The notes: generated by a model from the sequence alone, not told the origin. A DNA stretch of 64,000 nucleotides from Choanephora cucurbitarum (GCA_025331435.1 JAIWNI010000078.1:1-64000), one strand, 5' to 3'. Counted from the first letter of the stretch, positions 1-13,372 are shown. A program made the numbers and translations.

Positions 1-42
1 TGGCTTTCTCTTTTTAACTCCTGAATTATAGACCAAATAAAT

Positions 43-3000
43 ATGGACATTGATCTCAGCGATGATGAGCAACCATTGTTTAAACAAGACAGTAGCCATG
101 GTCTCATTGGCATAGACCAACGAGAACAGTCCGACTCAGAAGATGACTTTGGCCTTAGTTCTATGGCTGACCAAGATCAACTTGACGACCTGAATATTCC
201 ATCTCATATGAAGAATATCCTTCGTATGGGCAATTACGATGCTTCACTCAATCGATCGTTTCAGGATGAATCTGAGTCAGACGATGATTCTGTTCTTGGC
301 CAAGCACGCCGAATTGCTAATCGAGTCGATATTGACAAACTGAATAAGGAACTGGAATTGAGTAAAAATAAGTTTAAGGATTTCGGTGAAAAAGAAGAGG
401 AGGAGCAACTGCCAGCAAAGACCAAAGCTAAGAAGACAAAAAAACCAAAAGAAAGAAAGCGAAAACGAGATAGAAAAAGGATTGGCGACGACAACGGTGA
501 TATTTCTGAAGCAGCTGCAAGACAGAGGAGGGCAAATCGCTTTGCTTTGGAAGAGCAAAGTGACGACTCTGAAGGAGAGGAGAAACAACGAAAAAGAGAC
601 AAAAAGAGCGCAGGACGTAAAACAAGAAAAAAGAATCAAGGACCTCTTGTCGATGAGAATGGAGAAGCTCTTGTTTATCGAACAACAGGCCTTTTAGATG
701 ATACTTCATCATCATCCGAAGATGAAAGAAAGCTTTCAAAAAAAGAAGAAATGGAGATGCATCGGGAAAATGAACGACTTCGTAGAACAGCAGAACAAAA
801 GATTAAGCCAGTATATAATGTAAAAACCTTTGACGATCTCATTAATCGTCCTGCTCGAAAACGACTTGAGACAACCTCTCGGCCAATGACTTTACTACCT
901 GAAGTGAAACAAGAACGAGAAGTAAACGATTCTGACAGCGATCTTGAGATCATAAATGATCCCCGAAAAATAGCTGCCTCTCTTGTCTCTCCCGAACGTG
1001 CTCGATATCCTGTCCCTAGCTGGTCTCCTGTCCGACCAGTCACCGCTAGCATGCGCGAACACAACCGGCGTATGTTATCACGCATGACAAATGAAAGCTA
1101 TCAGCATCGTATTAGAATGGAGCAGGCTGCTAAAGCTAAAGGGAAATATACTACGGCAACAGAAAGAGCTAAACAGCTGCTACAGCGTGAAAAGGATACC
1201 ATCATGATCAACCAACAAATTGATCAGCATTTCGAGAAAAGCAAGCACCAACTTAGTCAAGACACCAATGAGGAAGACGAAGATTACCAAGAAGATCAAG
1301 AAGAGGAGGAAGAAGATGAAGAGACATTTTCAGGATTAGAGGATGAGCTTCTTGTTGAAGACCTGAATGCTCAAGCTCAGAGCGATGAAAACCAGACTAA
1401 TGATGATGACAATGAGGACGATAATATGGCTTTCATGGCTTTCAAGCGCTGGAAAAACAAAAAGATTAAGAAGTCTATCTTTGAAGATGACGAGGATGAC
1501 GAACAAGATATTCAGCCAAAAAAGAAAGCCACTCCTGCACATTCTATTGCCAACTTTTTTAGGGTAAAGGTGAGTATGCTAGTTGGATGCCATGTATATG
1601 TTGCTTACGTCCCTATCTAGCAAGCGGAAGCTGAAAAAGTGCCAGAAAGTGATGCCATTCAAGACAAACCTCTTAGCAGACTAGTCAGACGCAACGACCC
1701 AGAAGAAGAAGATGTAGATCAGCAAGAGCTAGAGGCAATGGATGTGGACGAAATCAGTACAACTAAACAAAAGAACTTTAAGACCAAATCCATAGCATCT
1801 GCTAAACCCAAGGAAAAGAGTGAATATCTTGAAGAAGAAGCTGTTGAATCTGAAGACGAGTTCTTTGGCGCTGCTGGTTCAGATGATGAAGAGGATGAGA
1901 ACCTTGATGAGTTTGAGAAGGATTATTTGGTTGTGGAGCATAACGACGAAAAAGTAGATGAAGAAGCTTTACGTGAAGCATTCAAGTAAGCAGGAGTTAT
2001 CTTTTCTTACAGTGACACAAAGTATTAAATACAACATTCTAGCAAACAAGATCAAGAAAGTGATAGTCATATGATTCAGCGACTCTTAACTGATATCACT
2101 GGTGGTGGACTTCGTAAGCAAAAGGCTGCAGCAGAGGCTGGGCTTATGTTGGATGATATAGATATTTATGAAGATATGGACAACGACCTAATTGCTATCC
2201 GTCAAGCAGCAGCAGCAAGAAGACGTAAGCTGCTAAAGGCTAAGGGTAGCGATCGATTAGAAACTTTGTGTAAGTGCCTACATCATGTTTCATTTGACAG
2301 TTTGTGTTTATCAGTATGTTTATTGCTGTAGTGAATGATCCAAAGACAGCCGCCTTTGCTAAGGCTGCTCAGGTTGTTTCTGATGAGGTCGTGGGTGGTT
2401 TTCTGGATGAAGAAGAGACAGCAGCTTCAGCTGAAGAGGACCAAGAAGAACCAGACAAACCCAAGGAAGTTGTATCACTCAAATCTTATACCAAGCGTGT
2501 GATTGTAGCTGAAGAAGATGACGAAGAGGACAATGATATTGATATGGAAGCATCTGACGATGACAATGTTCTTGTTGTGGTGAGAATTCATTTATTCAAA
2601 TAGTCAAGCACGATTTTGTTAAACTTCTTTTATTCGAATAATAGGAAGAGTATGACAATCCAATGATAATGGCTTCACCCATGAGATTAGGTGGATTAGC
2701 AGTGACGGAAGAGGAAGATGGTTTCCAAATTGAGACAATGAAATCGCCCCTTGATATTAAGAAGGCCAAGTCCATCTTTAGTTCCCCATCCAACACAGAA
2801 CGTTTCCGAAGATTGATTGCCGAGACTAGCAGCGCTCTTAACGGTAGCGGTTCTGATTCTACAGGTGTTCGTATTGGTTTTGGCTCAATGCAACGAGAGG
2901 GTAACAACACAATTAACGACCGATTAAATAAGCAGACAAAACCCATGGGCAGTATAGGCGAGTTGTTTATGAGTGACTCAACAGCAAAGGAAGAGCGAGC

Positions 3001-3049
3001 CAAGAAGTCTAAACTAAAGAATCTCAAGAAAAACAATCTTTTTGAATAA
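43..3049 (+). CDS. MRC1: Mrc1/claspin-type replication checkpoint mediator
   Basis: Exons 43-1569, 1621-1985, 2043-2269, 2332-2579 and 2645-3049 join in phase to 923 aa (the first donor could also be at 1564). The protein is highly charged and mostly disordered: acidic and Lys-rich stretches fill the first 500 residues. Around residues 585-720 there is an acidic segment (EDEFFGAAGSDDEEDE) followed by TDITGGGLRKQK and an Ala/Arg helix, which is the conserved MRC1 region. Mrc1/claspin proteins travel with the replisome, tether the polymerase to the helicase and pass the Mec1/ATR signal to the effector kinase. The many SQ/TQ-like and acidic serine sites fit a phosphorylated adaptor. The start ATG lies only 42 nt from the window edge and an in-frame stop precedes it at 22-24, but a TATAG at 27-31 could be an acceptor, so an upstream exon is not excluded. 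It converges on the RasGEF gene with 165 bp between stops. Confidence 0.82.
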
Positions 3050-3214
3050 CAAGACACCCGACACCTGTCAGCAGTGCCGCTTTGTACATAATAAATTTAT
3101 ATTTATAAACAGGCGGAGAAGCATGAGAAAGGCTTATTTGCTCCTAAAGGCAGAGTCTCCTCATTCATTGTATTATAATCGCATACATTTATTATTTGAG
3201 AAGTAGCCTCGGCC

Positions 3215-6200
3215 CTAAGGTTCGATTTCCCGGCTTAATTTTTGAATGGTATCCATATCTAATGCTGGCACTTGAAGGCAAGTATTATATAAAGTTATAT
3301 CAAGCGTTGGATCGAAAGAGTATCTACTGGCTAAACTTTTAAATACTAACACTCGTTTGATGACTGTGGCAGTGATTCGATGTTTTCTGAAATGAACAAG
3401 TGGCTGCGATAATACAGCCGATTCTAGTTCTGTTCGATTGCTGTATTTTGTACTTTGATTAGGTGATGGTAAATAAGAAGGCAGTTCTGCATTAAACACA
3501 AGATCCGATAGATAGATGCCCAAAAATGGAATACAACCACCAAATGGAAGCTTGATAGTCATTGAAGACTTTTTGCGTTTGCCATAAACTGAGCTATCTA
3601 CTTCTACTTGAATTTCAGTAGGCGACTCGCCATATTCTTCGGCTACTTTGCTCATGCTGTCACGAATATGCTTCCAGTTTTTCGTAGGCGAGGTAAAGGT
3701 AGAAAGTTCCTGAAGTGTCCTCATCTCTCTTTTACTGACAAGTCTCCACGTCTTCTCTAGTCTAGACACAGAAGAAGATTGTAGCCCAAGTAGGATTTGT
3801 AACAAGGTAGAAAAATTACAATAGTCTTTGCATTTCTGAAAAATTAAAAAATAGTTAACTTTTTCACTCTCTCCGCAGACTATCCTTCATGCAATTCACC
3901 TTGGCTAATCGGATGAATTTTTCAATCAGTTTAACACGCTGATCTAGTTGCTTTGTTTGAACAATTTCGCTTGATACCCATTGGCATACTGCATTGAATC
4001 GATTGATAGCTTTTTCAATACCTCGCTCACATACGTTGTTATTACGTTCGTATTGCTGCTTCATGCGCTTTTTTCGAGAAAACATACCCTGCTGAAAGTA
4101 TTCAAGAGGCATGCCATAGTCCAAGTCATCATCGTAACCGTTACTCTGAGGTCGGTAGAACGATGAGGCTGGCATTTTTGTCCAACGGCAGTCTACTAAC
4201 TCTTCCCAGTTGATATCGTCTAAGATGGATTTTTCAATCAAACAGAATTCCTTAGCCATCATGGAAGTTGAGATGCTCAACACAATAGATCGTCTTTCAT
4301 GAGGTTTCAAAAGTGTAGGTAAAGGGGGTGGGGTCGTAAGCGATCCATAGGATACTTGATTGTTACCCAAATCGATTTCCATTATCCTTGATTTAGGTGT
4401 TGTTTGCTTTTGGGGTTAGAAAAAAACAGACCAGGTTAGTGAAATCAAACAGATGTCAAGGAATAATCTTACAGTAGAAAGACTGGATTCAAAATGCTCG
4501 TCGTCTTTTGGAGTCTTTTCAGGAGGCTGATTCTGGTTGCTAGGCGAATCCATTTTCCACATATCTGACGATGGAATACCAGGCGATTGTTTTGGCTTTG
4601 TGTATGAAATGATGGAAGATGAGATTAATGTTGAGTCTTCAATTTCACTACTGGGTGGACTATTGGTAGTTATGGGTGGTAATGGTTTTGTTTTACGGTC
4701 CGTTCGACGGAAAGGCCTAATCTTTTCTAAATTACTAGTTCCCACTGGTTGTTGTTGCTGTTGTTGTTGCTGTTGTTGTTGTTGCTGTTGATAAGCAGAG
4801 TGCATCTCCTTCGGTTCACTGAAGCTTCGAACAAATGAGCCATTAGCCGCCTTATTACCTTCTGACGACAGTGGCGAATCAAACTTGACTTGTCCTTGAG
4901 GTATATTAGACTGAGAAGAATGGAATACATCCGGCGTAGAAGAAGCTGAGGGTATAGCTAGCTGAGCTCTGTAAAACGACTTGGGGCGACCCGAGGATTG
5001 TTCAAATTGTCCTTGCTCAAGAAGCACCTTTTCTAGTCGTTCTGTAAGGCGTTCGTCTGCTAGGCGATTAGAATGATCGTAATGCCTACTATGTAGGCTC
5101 GTTTGCGACAGACTGTCGGCGTCGCTATCTTCTTCTTCACCTTCATCTTCTTCAAAATCAGATGCATCTGATGTTCCTGGACTAATCAAGCTTTCTAAAG
5201 AATCATCAGTGACGCGACTGGAGGACATATCTAGACTCTTATTGGTTGTGGTTTGTTCTTTTTGTTTGATAATATTCCATTCTTTAGCTGCACTATTATT
5301 ACTATCATCCAAACCATAAATATTGTGTGATATAGGACTATTGATGCTACTGTTATTCATTGGAGCGTTACTGACACAAGATGAGACGGAGGATCCACGA
5401 CGACGGTGTCCCTCGGAAAACGAACTGGGTGCTTTTGAAGATGAAGATGGTGGATAATTACCAATTACAACCACCACAGGTGCTTCCTTATCTCGAATGG
5501 CAGTGTTACTGCTATGACGTGCGTCTACATGAACTCCTGTCACTACATCAAGTGTCTTTTGACGGATGCTGTTATGAGCTAGCTTTTCCTTGACCATTGC
5601 ATTCACTTTCTCTTGTGCATATGTGGGTGGGGGTGGCCCAATCACTTGCACACGCTTTGATGAAGAGGAGGCATAATACACTTTTTTTAATCGGCGAACA
5701 ACACGTTTGAGTCCTTTGATGATGCGTTGATCTCGAGGCGATTGCCGAATGACAGGATGAGTAGGCATTTGATTCAGAAATTCGGTGAGGGCAATACGAA
5801 GGTCTTTGCTGGGTACAAAGTCATGAAGAAAATAATTCAACAGCCAATGACGCATGACAACAAAAGTTCTAGATTTTCATAAATAAGCTTTCGTTTGCAT
5901 TAAAGCAAAACTGGAATTTACCTTATTCTAACAACGCATCTCTTTTCTTCGTTTTTTTCCAAGCTCCATTTAAATCTCAAAATCAATAATTTACACAATT
6001 GAAGTGGTGACATGAACACTCGAAATATCAAAAAGAAATCAGTCATGAATGTATAATCTACCAATACATGTTAGTGTTTTGCTTTAGAGCTAGTTTAAGA
6101 AAAAACAACAATTGACCAACCCAGTGAGATGGTAAGCTTTTCTATCAACTTTTCAATTGTTGCTGCCTCAATTACTTGAAAAGCAGGTTCTTCTTGAGTG

Positions 6201-6859
6201 CTTAAAGTTTGAATACTACTTGATTTCTTCTTGAGCTTCAGACTTGATGTCAGGAGATGTTGAGGTGAAGTCCACTTGATTCGCTGATGTCGGCGGTACT
6301 CTTTATCGTTTTCCGAAGACGGAGCATTGACTGGTACGGTTGTTTGTTGTCTAGTGCCCCATAAAATGATGTTTGGATCTTCATCAGATTCAACTAAATC
6401 AAACAAGGTAAACGGGTAGCTTGAGAGATCTGCTGGCAAGGGTATCAGTTCATCTGAAGGCTGGATTGGTTTAAACTGGATCTGTTCTTGTTCTTCTTCT
6501 CTACTTTTGGGCCAGAGGTCGCCGAACTCGCTGACAATAGGAATAGCAGGCAATGACCGTTGATGAGGTAATGCTTGCAATGAACGTTCTTGATGTGGTG
6601 GCTGTATCATCATTGTGTTACTTTTAGTGCTGGTGTAACTCTTCTTACTAACGCTTCTCTGGACTGGCCTGAATGCAGAAGTAGGCGTAGATAAAGCAGT
6701 AAAGTCTTCGTCCTCGTCTGTGTTCCAGAAAATTTTTGATTCTGTGTATTCTCGAACACCAAATACAGTCGCTAACGCGGCTCGCTCCATACCGCCATCG
6801 CTTGTATCATTGCGAAATTCGACAGGAATAAGTGAATTGCTTCTTTTTCTTACAGACAT
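3215..6859 (-). CDS. LTE1-like Ras guanine-nucleotide exchange factor
   Basis: Exons 6859-6121, 6057-5922, 5868-4473, 4406-3900 and 3835-3215 give 1132 aa in phase. Residues about 232-345 form a RasGEF_N (REM) module rebuilt across two introns; it contains FLIFRVFMSPLQLCKLLILR and later RHWLLNYFLHDFVPS. The catalytic CDC25-homology domain starts near residue 775 (LIEKSILDDINWEEL) and continues through KLIEKFIRLAK, LLQILLGLQSSSVSRLEKTW and FLGIYLSDL to the C-terminus. A long Ser-rich, low-complexity linker with a glutamine run near residue 655 separates the two modules, an arrangement like yeast Lte1 and related fungal GEFs that act in mitotic exit and polarity. Which Ras-like GTPase it serves cannot be read from sequence. 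The first donor, GTTGGT, is weak, but phase and protein continuity support it. Confidence 0.85.
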
Positions 6860-7699
6860 GATTGCTGCTATTTCTCTGCGACCTCTTCCTTTCTGTTCTT
6901 ATACAGAAGGTGATAAAAAAGAAGGAAGAAGGATACCAAAAAATAAAATTGAAGAAAAAGAAAAAAATGATAAGATGAAAGAAAAGATAGAAAAGAGAAA
7001 AAAGAGAATAATTAAATATTTTTTTAATAAGTTTGTATATATATGGCAAGTTCGCATCTAAAATGACAACAAGACATAAGGAAGAAAGGTACAATCAGGC
7101 CTATAGAATTTGGCGTTTCTGAAAAGGCACGGTCGTTCCACTCTCAATATGAAAAAGTACGGACTTTCGAATAAATATTGGCGGTCTTACCAAAAAACAC
7201 TAAATGTTTGAAGTTTGATTTATGGGCCATTTAACTCTTCATTCTAGACACATATTGAATTGAAACATAATTCAAACAGTTCTCAAATTGGCTCTTTGAA
7301 TGCTAAACTACACTTTGCGAAGTCTTGATGTCTTTGAACTTTTAACTTCTAACTTTGAGTTCAACTAACGCCCTGAATAATCTAACAGGATTGAGCTTTG
7401 ACAAATACGGAGAAAGATACATGTACATATGGTCTCTCTGTCTCTCATTAAGAATGCCTTGTACCTCTCTATACATTCTGGCATTATTCATGATGACGGT
7501 ATTGCTCTCGTAGCATTCTACTTCATTATGCCACACCTTTTTTAGCTCTACGAAGAACATAACCGTCATATAAATTGCCGTTGGAACCATAGCAAGTGTG
7601 TTGTCTTTGATCTACATTCCTGCCTATTCCATACACTCTTTATGCTTCCTCTCTCCCTCTGCATTCATTACCATTTTATTTAGGCTTACCATTTTCCCC
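6860..7699. other. Gene-poor stretch upstream of the RasGEF gene
   Basis: This holds the RasGEF 5' flank, with purine-rich and A-rich tracts at 6915-7030. An 82-codon minus-strand frame at 7342-7590 is open, but it resembles no family I know, so it is not called as a gene. Confidence 0.5.
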
Positions 7700-8230
7700 T
7701 GGAAGATATATCAATATACTTGAACTAGCTGGTAACAATGCTCCTAAAGATCTTTGCACTATTAATCAGCTCACCGCTGTCGGCTTAAATCTCCAGAGTT
7801 TCTTCCCGTTCCTTTCTGGCCGCTTATATGTCAATACAGTATGCTCACTGATCGAGCAGGTCTCATAGTATATCCTACGACAGGATACATCCTTGAATAA
7901 CCAAAATAGGCCCTAAATAAGTGTATCCGTCGCATCTTCAGAGGCTCTCGACGTTCTTCTAACAGCTTATATTTCGTCTTAAAGAATTGCCTTCTATGAT
8001 TGACGAATCGTGTCTATTTCGAGCTCAATCTCTTATTCAAATGTTAGATTTTCCCTCTGACAGCCTCCTTAGCCATTCAGTACTTTGTATTTACCTGTCT
8101 TCTAGTACATTCAACTAGTTTTGTATCTCGCTTTCTCTTGCTCGTCGAACCTTCACTGTCGCCGTTCAATATGCACAGATCCTAAACTCCGGCTGTCCAT
8201 GACATATATAGATTTTAATCGTAGCTTTCG
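7700..8230 (+). pseudogene. Decayed non-LTR reverse-transcriptase C-terminal relic
   Basis: Conceptual translation of this strand, passing through several stops and frame changes, gives pieces typical of the region downstream of the polymerase domain in LINE-type elements. Around 7755-7830 it reads INQLTAVGLN, then a SGRLYV-like step. Around 7984-8110 it reads LPSMIDESCLFRAQSLIQML, then DFPSDSLLSH. In intact elements this segment carries the pattern 'LPSM..R...L...FL.R...LPDD.LL'. No endonuclease, catalytic YxDD or poly(A) is visible, so this would be an old fragment. It is different in sequence from the intact element at 56.5-62.2 kb. The assignment rests on remembered family patterns and is moderate at best. 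Confidence 0.4.
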
Positions 8231-8998
8231 TTAAAGCCTTGGTCAATTAATACCTGGGAATTCTGCTTTATACTCTTTACATTCATCCAACTCCCTCACT
8301 AAATTCCCTAATCTTCGCTGTTTATGCTTGATGATGCTTGAGGCAGTCATCCAGAAAAAAAGACACATTACTTTTGTGATGGGTTGACCTCAATAAAGCT
8401 CTTGTCTTTACCTTTTCGTCCAAAACATCTTGTCTGAAATGCTCGTCGACTGCAATAATATAGAGAGCTTGTTTATAAGATGTCTCTGATATGTAATGAA
8501 CGAATCTAAACCAAATTACAGCTATAAAACAATTAATCACATACATCAATTATTGTCTATGACATCTCTTTAATATTGCAGCGATACCCGGATAATGCAC
8601 CACAGTTATAAATACTCCTCTTTTAAAATTGTGTGCTGTCTTTCATTTAAAATGCTACGCAAGATGCTAGACTTTGCGAAGCGATACAGATTCTTACTAC
8701 AACACTATTTTTCTGATTTGAATAAACACTGAATGAAGAAGTGAGTTGCCTGAGATACCTCGTCTCAGTTCAATGGGAAAACGATGTTAATCAGTTGCAC
8801 ACCCATTAAGCACTTTGCCATTAAAAAGAAAGATACTTATAGCAAAAACAGAATACCATTCGAAGATCACAAAAAAAGACAATCATTGCATTGATCCAAC
8901 TAGATTTCCTTTATTCTTCAAGATGGATCCTATAAAGTTGCAAGTTGTTTTATGAACTATATATCATTCACATACTATCCCAATACTTATTTGGATTA
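8231..8998. other. Gene-poor stretch downstream of the SLS1-like gene
   Basis: Nothing here is supported as a gene. A 75-codon minus-strand frame at 8322-8549 has no recognisable motif. The part from about 8850 is probably the 3' UTR and terminator area of the neighbouring minus-strand gene. Confidence 0.4.
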
Positions 8999-11337
8999 TC
9001 AGCTTGAGTAGTTCCACTTTTCAGCCAGTTGATCTAAACTGGTAGAAAAAGAAGGCCATCTATGAGTTGATCGAGTTTCTTCTAGAGTAGCAGAATCAAC
9101 GGATTTGACCTGAAATAGACAATAGATGAATCAATATAAAGGTAATTTATGATTTTGAATAGATGTTACCTTCAGTTCAGTCCGTCTGACTTGTTTGTCT
9201 TGTTGTTCAACATAATCGATACTGATCAGAGCATTATCGAGTAAGTATTGCTTTTTGTTAATGAATTTTACATCAGTAAGTACTAGACTCTTGAATGCTG
9301 CTGGTGCATTTAATTCATTGTAACTGAAATGAAATTAATTAGGTTCTCCTCTATTCTATTTAAACTATCAGTAGCTATTTTACCTCAACAGATGACAGTC
9401 ATTGGCCAAATCTTCATATTCAGGTTTTGGAGAAACAGATTCCTTAGCACATAATCGAATATCAACATGACTATTGATGGCAATCAGGTTTACTCCTACT
9501 TATATTTTTCTGGTTGTTCTTTTTTCTTACCCATGAACGCCTAATATGTCTATCACTGATCTCTTCTTTTCTCCTATCATACGTTTAAATGTCATATCAC
9601 CACGATTATTTACAGTGAATTCTACTCTAAGTCTTTGTAAGTCTATAGGATCAATATGAGGATAGTTCACAAGCAATGACTGGTCTACATAATCAAGTTG
9701 TATTAATCGTTGATGAAACCCATTATCTTGTGTCAGAGGTATAAATGGTGTAGTTAGCAGGCGAGGCGGTATTCTGTTTTTGGAAAGATGAAAAAAAAAA
9801 GTATCAGAGTCAAGTCTTGTGTTTGTGTAATCCCAGAAATGATTGTTACATATTGTGAAATAATGTTCTACTGTTGTACAAACTGGATAGGTTGCTTCTA
9901 TCAATCGGACTGCAGCTGCTTTGATTCATCGTGTCTGGTTGCTGGAATAAGAGGTAACCAAATCTTGTTTTGATTCATTTAGGATGATTTGTATGTATTA
10001 CGAACAACGTGTTATTTACCTAGCTTCCATTGTGATGTTGTCAAGTTGATCAAATGATTTTAGCAGAATGTTGTCAATTTGCTCAAGTGCACCAATTCTG
10101 AAAAAGCGTATATACATAAGGGAAAGAGACACTTAGTTCTAAGCTGTTCTCGTCAATAAAATACTGTCTCTCTTACTTTTCTCCATTCGTGAGTTGATAT
10201 TCACTCTCTGATAATTCGCGTTGGTTCGTCTGTATGCGATTCCAGAAAATTTTTTTGTCAAACAAAGACATCGAAGACAAATCGCGGAAAGGCAACTGGA
10301 CGAGCTTATCATGATTGGCTACAACAATCTGATCTGATGCATCCAAAGCTTTTTTATCGGTTGCATTTGTCTAATGCCACGTTTAAATAAGTTACTTTCT
10401 CATCCTTCTCTTCATTCTCTTTTACCTCAGTCAAAAACAGGCTCAATAATCTCTTGGCATGATCCATAGATTTATTTGACATGCTTGCTAAGTCAAGCTT
10501 AAGGAGCCAACATGAATTTTCATTAACACAATTATACTATTTTTCCCTTTCTTTTTACTTGTCGCTCACCTTATTGTCTTTCATTGAAATAAAAGCGCCA
10601 GTTACTTTGGAGAGGTCAGGTAATGCTTGTTGAACTTGTGCTTGCAGTTGAGAATCACTTGAAATCTCTTTTGGTATTTCAATGTATTCATGTTGGATAG
10701 TTAAATAAGACTGAATATCCTTTTTTGTCTGTTTTACTGCATCTGGGAAGCCCTCGATAATACACATATTCTTTTCGATATCCACAACAATATCTACATT
10801 GTTTTTTTGTTCAATTGAGCGCACAGTGTTGCCATTGTCCCCGATAATAAAGAATAGTTCTTGCTTGGAAGAAGACAATGTATCCCTCACAAGCAGTTTT
10901 TGTCGAGCCAGTTTTTCTTTCTTTAACTGTTCTTCTGTGTTGATGCCCCATTGATGGTTGATTACTTGAGTCAATAGCTTGTCTTTGGTTAAACTCTTTT
11001 TGAGAGGTACTTGTTTGGCTTCTAAATAATCTCGTAGTTGGCGTACGGTAAAGGCATTTGAAATATTGCTACGTAAATTCTCCATTTTTTTGGAAGTTAA
11101 AATCTTCTGGTTTGTTGGCCTAAACGTCTCAACCGACTCGAGCAAGACGTCTTTGCTGTCTTCAATACTCGATCGTATCTGTAAAGGTTTTTCGATCTCG
11201 GACAAGATTTCTTGGAGTTTCTCATCGGACAGCAAGCGTGGTTGAGAACATGTGATAGATCGTTTATGGATCCCTGATATGTTCTTTTTTGCTGCTGAGA
11301 TCAGTTGAGTCCTCAAACAGTTTGATATGAATGACAT
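8999..11337 (-). CDS. SLS1-like mitochondrial inner-membrane expression factor (contains in-frame TGA)
   Basis: Exons 11337-10570, 10497-10426, 10370-10177, 10097-10020, 9941-9531, 9470-9384, 9323-9170 and 9109-8999 sum to 625 codons. The N-terminus is basic and Ser/Arg-rich, as in mitochondrial presequences. Residues about 98-135 (FTVRQLRDYLEAKQ..KDKLLTQVI..WGI) match the module at the start of Sls1 proteins. An RNA-binding-like core follows (FIIGDNGNTVRSIEQKNNVDI). In yeast, Sls1 helps couple mitochondrial transcription to translation at the inner membrane. Splice phases agree everywhere, yet exon 5 carries a TGA at 9928-9926 four codons after its only canonical acceptor. No donor/acceptor pair I could find avoids it. 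The gene may therefore be broken, misread in the assembly, or spliced in an unrecognised way. Confidence 0.65.
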
Positions 11338-12008
11338 TTGCAGAAAAAAAAAGTGGCAAAAGAATGAAAACTCAACAAGTGCAACGCCAGGGTCGCTTTT
11401 ACAAATTAGAAAAAGTCTTTCTATTCGCCCATTTAACTTTGGCTGCTCTAAAAAAAACTAATTCTACTCAGAAAAGAATTTTCAAAGCTTAGATAACTCT
11501 GCTACAAAGCAGATCAAACTGTCTATCTGATCTTGTGCTTTTAGAAAAGAAAAGCACAACAAAGTAGCATGTTGAAATGTAAGAAAGAAATAAAAATCTT
11601 ATGTTTTTTTTTTCGAAAGAAAGAGCCGAAGTCAAAGCAACATTGAAAGAGATTTTACAATCCTCTGTCTTTGTCTGTACACGAAATAGATTTACATTAA
11701 GCATGTTGGTCTGCTAACATACCATGTCTTTATCAGGGTCATCATCAACTTTATGCAAAGTTGACTCCGGTTAAATAATGCCCGGCATTTGTCCGGATCA
11801 TGATGACCACAACCAATCATAAAAGAACAAATATTAGCAAAGATGGAAGGATAGAGAGAAAGTGAAAAGAGAGAGAAAGAAAGATAGGGGTGTAACAATG
11901 TTTAAATCTTATCCTTTCTTTTTTTCTTTTTCTTTTCTTCTATTCTCATATTCTTTTTCTTTTCTCGTACAAGAAGGAAAGTGCTTAATTATAAAAGCAC
12001 AGGTCAGA

Positions 12009-13306
12009 ATGGAAGGCAATAAGGATGAAGCTTTGAAATGTTTAACTATTGCAAAATCAGCCTTGGGATTGGGTAATTTATCTAAAGCATTAAAGTTTTG
12101 TGAAAAATCGATTCGTCTGTTTCCAACAACACAAGGTGAACAGTTATTATCAGCCATTAAGAGCAGTACAAGGCGATATGATCAAACTGGCTCTTTTAGT
12201 CCTGAAGAAAAACCAAAGCAACGTCAGTCCACTGAATCGGTCACATCAGATCGAAAATACACACAAGAACAACTACAGGCTGTCAAAACCATTTTAGCAT
12301 GCGGACGAGACTATTATAAAGTACTTTCAGTTGAAAGATCAGCTACTGATGCTCAGATCAAAAAAGCTTATCGAAAGGTAAATACTCGATTTCTTTTGAT
12401 TATTGTCACTGACACTGATTGTGGTTAGCAAGCATTACAATTCCATCCAGACAAAAATAGTGCACCAGGCGCTGATGAAGCTTTCAAGTGTAAGTTGATT
12501 TCTCCATTGTCAATTTTATTGCTTGATTTTAAACCCGTATACAAACAGTGGTTGCAAAAGCATTTGATGTACTGTCTGATTCCAATAAGAGAGCAATTCA
12601 TGATGAAGGAGGCGATATAGACAACAATCGAAGCAGAGCTTCAAATTCTTATTATCAGCCGCAACACACATACCAAAGACGGTATACTGATGAAGTGACG
12701 CCAGAAGATTTATTCAATATGTTTTTTGGAGGTGGTATGCGTAATGGATTTGGAACAGGATTCCGCCAACAACAGCAATATCATCAACAATTCAGATCCC
12801 GACAGCAACAGCCACGATTCACTCGACAGCAGCAGCAACAACAGCAACAGCGTCAATATCAGCAAGCATACCAACAACACACAAACGGATTAACTCAATT
12901 TCTACCTATCATTCTTCTTCTTTTGGTAGCTGTGTTTGCTATGCTATTCTCCTTTGAAGGAGAGCCTACCTATAGCTTCCGACCCACCCCACCTAATACT
13001 AATTTGCGTACTACTCAATCTAACCATATCAATTACTATGTCAACCCAAATGTGTTTGACACGACAATCAAAAATAACAGATATAAATTTAAAAGAACTG
13101 AAAAGCAGATCGAATCTGATTGGCTAAACGAACTACGACATGCTTGTCAACAGGAACAGAGACACAAAAGCAATTTACTTTCTCAAGCAGATGGTATCAT
13201 GTTTGGTATTATTGGCCGAAATGAAAAGGCCTACAAGAAAGCTCAAAATATGAAGCTAAAACACTGTAATGAATTAAGGCGTTTATCTCGTAAAATTAGA
13301 AACTGA
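12009..13306 (+). CDS. DNAJB12/DNAJB14-type ER membrane J-protein
   Basis: Exons 12009-12377, 12429-12489 and 12549-13306 give 395 aa. The start at MEGNKDEALKCL was preferred over an ATG at 11862 because this family begins with M-E-x-N-K-D-E-A. The N-terminal part is a short TPR-like helix pair. The J domain follows near residues 104-168, with DYYKVL, the HPD tripeptide (FHPDKN) right after intron 1, and AFDVLSD. A Gly/Phe stretch and a Gln-rich region come next, then one transmembrane segment (FLPIILLLLVAVFAMLFSF) and a C-terminal DUF1977-like tail. Family members sit in the ER membrane with the J domain in the cytosol, recruiting Hsp70 for membrane-protein folding and ERAD. The gene shares a roughly 670-bp divergent promoter region with the SLS1-like gene. 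Confidence 0.87.
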
Positions 13307-13372
13307 ATAATAAAAAAAAACAAAAAAAAGAAAACCCCGTTTATTTTTTTCCCTTACTGTTCAACCCTATAA

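Noticed and set aside
4740..4792. Long GTT-rich repeat that could be taken for a stand-alone microsatellite
   Set aside because: It is the polyglutamine stretch (CAA/CAG on the minus strand) of the RasGEF linker, in frame with the gene.
11862..12008. Upstream in-frame ATG that would give the J-protein a hydrophobic, signal-like leader
   Set aside because: The family begins at M-E-x-N-K-D-E-A; the extra part is a T-rich leader translated by chance.
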